Shown here: in pieces, positions 60,875 through 64,000 of the stretch
Layout: every line of letters starts with the position of its first letter
How positions within the stretch are numbered: the stretch's first letter is position 1
NCBI RefSeq assembly: GCF_029846235.1
Contig: NZ_JARVWP010000026.1
Span: forward strand, 1-64,000
Direction of reading: 5' to 3'
Source of the DNA: Bradyrhizobium sp. CER78
GTDB lineage: Bacteria > Pseudomonadota > Alphaproteobacteria > Rhizobiales > Xanthobacteraceae
DNA: 64,000 nt
Program-made: the position numbers and the translations under genes
Notes under the pieces: model-generated
Database searches by the model: none
Told to the model about the DNA's origin: nothing
The model's input: the letters and a program-made list of their open reading frames with translations, nothing else

Positions 60875-63800
60875 ATGGCTTTGAACATCTCGGCATGGTC
60901 GATCCGGAACCCGCTTCCCTCGATCGTCTTCTCGATCATCCTGCTGGTGCTGGGGTGGGTCTCCTTCACCAAGCTCGCGGTGACGCGGCTGCCGAGCGCC
61001 GACATTCCGGTGATCTCGGTCGCGGTCTCGCAGTTCGGCGCAGCGCCGTCCGAACTTGAATCGCAGGTCACCAAGACGATCGAAGACGGCGTCTCCGGCG
61101 TCGAGGGCGTGCGCCATATCTCCTCGTCGATCACCGACGGCCTGTCGGTGACCACGATCCAGTTCGCGCTGGAGACCAACACCGACCGCGCGCTCAACGA
61201 CGTCAAGGACGCGGTGACGCGGGTGCGCGCCAACCTGCCGCAGAACGTCACCGAGCCGCTGATCCAGCGCGTCGACGTGATCGGCCTGCCGATCGTGACC
61301 TATGCCGCGATCTCGCCCGGCAAGACGCCGGAGCAGCTGTCTTATTTTGTCGACGACGTGGTCAAGCGCGCGTTGCAGGGCGTGCGCGGCGTCGCCCAGG
61401 TCGAGCGCATCGGCGGTGTCGAGCGCGAGATCCTGGTCTCGCTCGATCCCGACAAATTGCAGGCGGTGGGGCTGACCGCGGTCAATGTCAGCCAGATCCT
61501 GCGCGGCACCAATGTCGACGTCGCCGGCGGCCGCGCCGAGATCGGGAAGAACGACCAGGCGATCCGGACGCTGGCCGGCGCCAAGACGTTGAACGAGCTC
61601 GCCGGCACCATGATCCCGCTGTTCGGCGGCGGCGAGATCCGGCTCGACGATCTCGGCACCGTCACCGACACCATCGCCGACCGGCGCACCTTCGCCCGCT
61701 TCAACGGCGAGCCGGTGGTGGCGCTCGGCATCAAGCGCTCCAAGGGCGCCAGCGACGTCGTCGTCGCCGCCGCAGTGCAGAAGCGGATCGACGCGCTGAA
61801 GGTTGCCTATCCCGACGTCGATCTCAAGCTGATCGACACCTCGGTCGAGTTCACCAAGGGCAATTACGAGGCCGCGATCTCGACCCTGTTCGAAGGCGCG
61901 ATCCTCGCCGTCATCATCGTGCTGCTGTTCCTGCGCGACATGCGCGCCACCATCATCGCCGCGGTCTCGCTGCCGCTGTCGATCTTCCCGGCGTTCTGGG
62001 CGATGGACCTGCTCGGCTTCTCGCTCAATTTGGTCTCCTTCCTCGCCATCACGCTGTCAACAGGCATCCTCGTCGACGACGCCATCGTCGAGATCGAGAA
62101 CATCGTTCGCCACATGCGGATGGGCAAGACGCCTTATCGGGCTGCGCTTGAAGCCGCCGACGAGATCGGCCTTGCGGTGATCGCGATCTCGCTCACCATC
62201 ATTGCGATCTTCGCACCGGCGAGCTTCATGTCCGGCATTGCCGGGCAATTCTTCAAGCAGTTCGGCATCACCGTGTCGGTGCAGGTATTCTTCTCGCTGC
62301 TCGCCGCGCGTTTCGTGACGCCGATGCTGGCGGCCTATTTCCTCAAGCATCATGACCATGACGATCCGCAGCCCGGCCGCATCCTGCGCACCTATCACAG
62401 CCTCGTCACCTGGTCGGTGAAGCACCATTACATCACCGTGCTGCTCGGCTTTGCCGTGTTCGCGGCGTCGATCTGGAGCATCACGCTGCTGCCGCAGGGC
62501 TTCCTGCCGGCGCAGGACACCGCCCGCTCGCTGCTGGCGATGGAGCTGCCGCCCGGCTCGCAGCTTGCCTACACCGAGAAGGTCACCGAGGAGATTGTGG
62601 CGCGGCTGCGCAAGCGGCCCGAGGTGCGGAGCGTGTTCGTCGACGGCGGCCGCGTGCCGCCGGGCATCCAGGAAGTGCGCCGCGCCGCGCTGATCATCAA
62701 CTACACACCGAAGGCGGATCGCAGGATCACCCAGCGCGAGCTCGAACTGTCGATCGGCAAGGAGCTCGATAACGTCCCCGACATCAGGTTCTGGTTCCTC
62801 GACGAGAACGGCTTGCGTGCCATCTCGCTGGTCGTCACCGGCACCGACAGCAATATCGTCAACAACGTTGCCAGCGAGCTGGCGACGCAGATGAAGCGAA
62901 TCCCGATCATCGCCAATGTGATCTCGGAGACCGCGCTCGACCGGCCCGAGCTGCGCATCCGTCCGCGTGCCGAACTCGCGGCGCGGCTCGGTGTCTCGAC
63001 CGAGAGCCTGTCGCAGACCATCCGCGTCGCCACCATCGGCGACGTCGGCCCGGCGCTGGCGAAGTTCGACGCCGGCGAGCGGCAGGTGCCGATCCGCGTC
63101 CAGCTCGAGGACAATGCGCGCAGCGACCTGCAGATGCTGGAGCAGCTGCGGGTGCCGCTCGGCCAGCGCGGCGAGCGCGGTGGTGTGCCGCTGTCCGTCG
63201 TGGCCGACATCCAGCTCGACCAGGGCCCGACCAGCATCAACCGCTACGATCGCGAGCGGCAGGCCACCGTCGCGGCAGACCTCGTCGGCAATGCCGCGCT
63301 CGGCGATGCCACCAAGCTGATCTACGACCTGCCGGTCATGAAGAGCCTGCCGAAGGGCGTGAAGGTCAGCCCGTCCGGCGATGCCGAGAGCCTCGCCGAG
63401 CTGTCCGACGGCTTCGCCACCGCGATCACCGCCGGCCTGATGATGGTCTATGCCGTGCTGGTGCTGCTGTTCGGCACCTTCCTGCAACCGATCACCATCC
63501 TGTTCTCGCTGCCGCTCTCGATCGGCGGCGCGATCGGCGCGCTGCTCTTGACCGGCAAGCAGCTCACCACGCCGGTGTGGATCGGCATCCTGATGCTGAT
63601 GGGCATCGTCACCAAGAACGCCATCATGCTGGTGGAGTTCGCGGTGGAGGCGATCCGCGACGGCAAGGCGCGCGAGGAGGCCATGATCGACGCCGGCATG
63701 AAGCGTGCCCGTCCGATCGTGATGACCACGATCGCGATGGCCGCCGGCATGATGCCGTCAGCGCTGGCGTTCGGCGCCGGCGGCGAATTCCGCTCGCCGA

Positions 63801-64000
63801 TGGCGCTCGCGGTGATCGGTGGCCTGATCTTCTCGACCGTGCTGTCGCTGGTGTTCGTGCCCGCGATGTTCATGGTGATGGACGACATCGGCGGCCTGAT
63901 CTGGCGCCTCGGCAAGCGGCTCGTGGTCTCACATGCCGACCACGAGCTAACCCCGAGCGAGCCGAAGTCCGACGAGGGCAAGCGGCCGCCCGGCCCGCCG
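60875..64000 (+). CDS. RND-family efflux transporter, 3-prime end beyond window
   Basis: An AcrB/HAE1-type inner-membrane pump; 1042 codons are present without a stop before the window ends. Features: first helix PSIVFSIILLVLGWVSF, porter-domain motif VTRLPSADIPVISV, central helices with the proton-relay acidic pair in STGILVDDAIVEIENIVRHM, second-half duplicate (VRVPLG...), and GIVTKNAIMLVEFAVEAIRDG near the C-terminus. The C-terminal tail (HELTPSEPKSDEG) suggests the true stop is only a few codons away. It forms a unit with the adaptor 13 bases upstream. Substrates are probably hydrophobic drugs or plant compounds (inference). Confidence 0.92.
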   Translation, partial: MALNISAWSIRNPLPSIVFSIILLVLGWVSFTKLAVTRLPSADIPVISVAVSQFGAAPSELESQVTKTIEDGVSGVEGVRHISSSITDGLSVTTIQFALETNTDRALNDVKDAVTRVRANLPQNVTEPLIQRVDVIGLPIVTYAAISPGKTPEQLSYFVDDVVKRALQGVRGVAQVERIGGVEREILVSLDPDKLQAVGLTAVNVSQILRGTNVDVAGGRAEIGKNDQAIRTLAGAKTLNELAGTMIPLFGGGEIRLDDLGTVTDTIADRRTFARFNGEPVVALGIKRSKGASDVVVAAAVQKRIDALKVAYPDVDLKLIDTSVEFTKGNYEAAISTLFEGAILAVIIVLLFLRDMRATIIAAVSLPLSIFPAFWAMDLLGFSLNLVSFLAITLSTGILVDDAIVEIENIVRHMRMGKTPYRAALEAADEIGLAVIAISLTIIAIFAPASFMSGIAGQFFKQFGITVSVQVFFSLLAARFVTPMLAAYFLKHHDHDDPQPGRILRTYHSLVTWSVKHHYITVLLGFAVFAASIWSITLLPQGFLPAQDTARSLLAMELPPGSQLAYTEKVTEEIVARLRKRPEVRSVFVDGGRVPPGIQEVRRAALIINYTPKADRRITQRELELSIGKELDNVPDIRFWFLDENGLRAISLVVTGTDSNIVNNVASELATQMKRIPIIANVISETALDRPELRIRPRAELAARLGVSTESLSQTIRVATIGDVGPALAKFDAGERQVPIRVQLEDNARSDLQMLEQLRVPLGQRGERGGVPLSVVADIQLDQGPTSINRYDRERQATVAADLVGNAALGDATKLIYDLPVMKSLPKGVKVSPSGDAESLAELSDGFATAITAGLMMVYAVLVLLFGTFLQPITILFSLPLSIGGAIGALLLTGKQLTTPVWIGILMLMGIVTKNAIMLVEFAVEAIRDGKAREEAMIDAGMKRARPIVMTTIAMAAGMMPSALAFGAGGEFRSPMALAVIGGLIFSTVLSLVFVPAMFMVMDDIGGLIWRLGKRLVVSHADHELTPSEPKSDEGKRPPGPP

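Noticed and set aside
60875..64000. RND gene as a truncated pseudogene
   Set aside because: The missing stop results from the window edge; all 1042 codons are open and motifs from N-terminus to the last helix are intact.

Overview
The window is GC-rich alphaproteobacterial DNA whose gene content and repeat families fit a soil or plant-associated Bradyrhizobium or close relative. Pointers are an ACC deaminase with its Lrp-type activator, a form II coxSLM operon, a lanthanide-type PQQ alcohol dehydrogenase, a minCDE operon preceded by a CtrA-type site, TTT-family binding proteins and several families of short palindromic intergenic repeats. I see no prophage, insertion sequence or CRISPR array. 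It reads as core-like chromosome with a few accessory pockets. Species assignment is inference from gene families; nothing was searched.

Layout. 0.1-9.3 kb: HtrA-like protease, acdS/acdR, a secreted serine hydrolase, a methanethiol oxidase (SBP56) overlapping a membrane-protein gene, a LysM protein and a small cytochrome c. 9.4-14.3 kb: sirtuin, minCDE plus a fourth co-translated gene, a decayed zinc-ribbon gene, and an orphan pstS with a Pho box and a strong terminator. 14.4-21.9 kb: a TTT binding protein, a class III cyclase-TPR protein, a tightly coupled three-gene cassette (soluble PAP2/haloperoxidase-like enzyme, papain-like protease, unknown protein) and a secreted phosphodiesterase. 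22-25.5 kb: three TadE/TadG-type genes, a truncated fkbH and tRNA-Ser(GGA).

25.9-32.8 kb: an MFS transporter-otsB-otsA operon, a DUF3175 basic protein and a chemoreceptor. 33.3-40.3 kb: a FIST sensor, a hybrid histidine kinase and two LuxR-type response regulators next to a XoxJ-like/cytochrome c fusion and a lanthanide-type PQQ dehydrogenase. This resembles the exa/erc (NosP-NahK) regulatory region of pseudomonads. 40.7-45.9 kb: coxSLM and a CaiB-type CoA transferase. 46-54.8 kb: tyrosine/homogentisate catabolism, with hppD and a divergent Lrp regulator, then an operon of FAD monooxygenase, DUF2783, MBL-fold protein, hmgA and fahA with a divergent MarR regulator. 55-64 kb: a beta-hydroxyacid dehydrogenase and an AHL-lactonase-like hydrolase, a catalytically dead (Tyr/Ser) caspase-TPR protein, an OmpA-family protein and an RND efflux pair that runs off the window end.

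Most promising for new biology are the 16.0-20.0 kb cassette, the 33.3-40.3 kb sensor-to-dehydrogenase module, and the extra genes embedded in the homogentisate and min operons.
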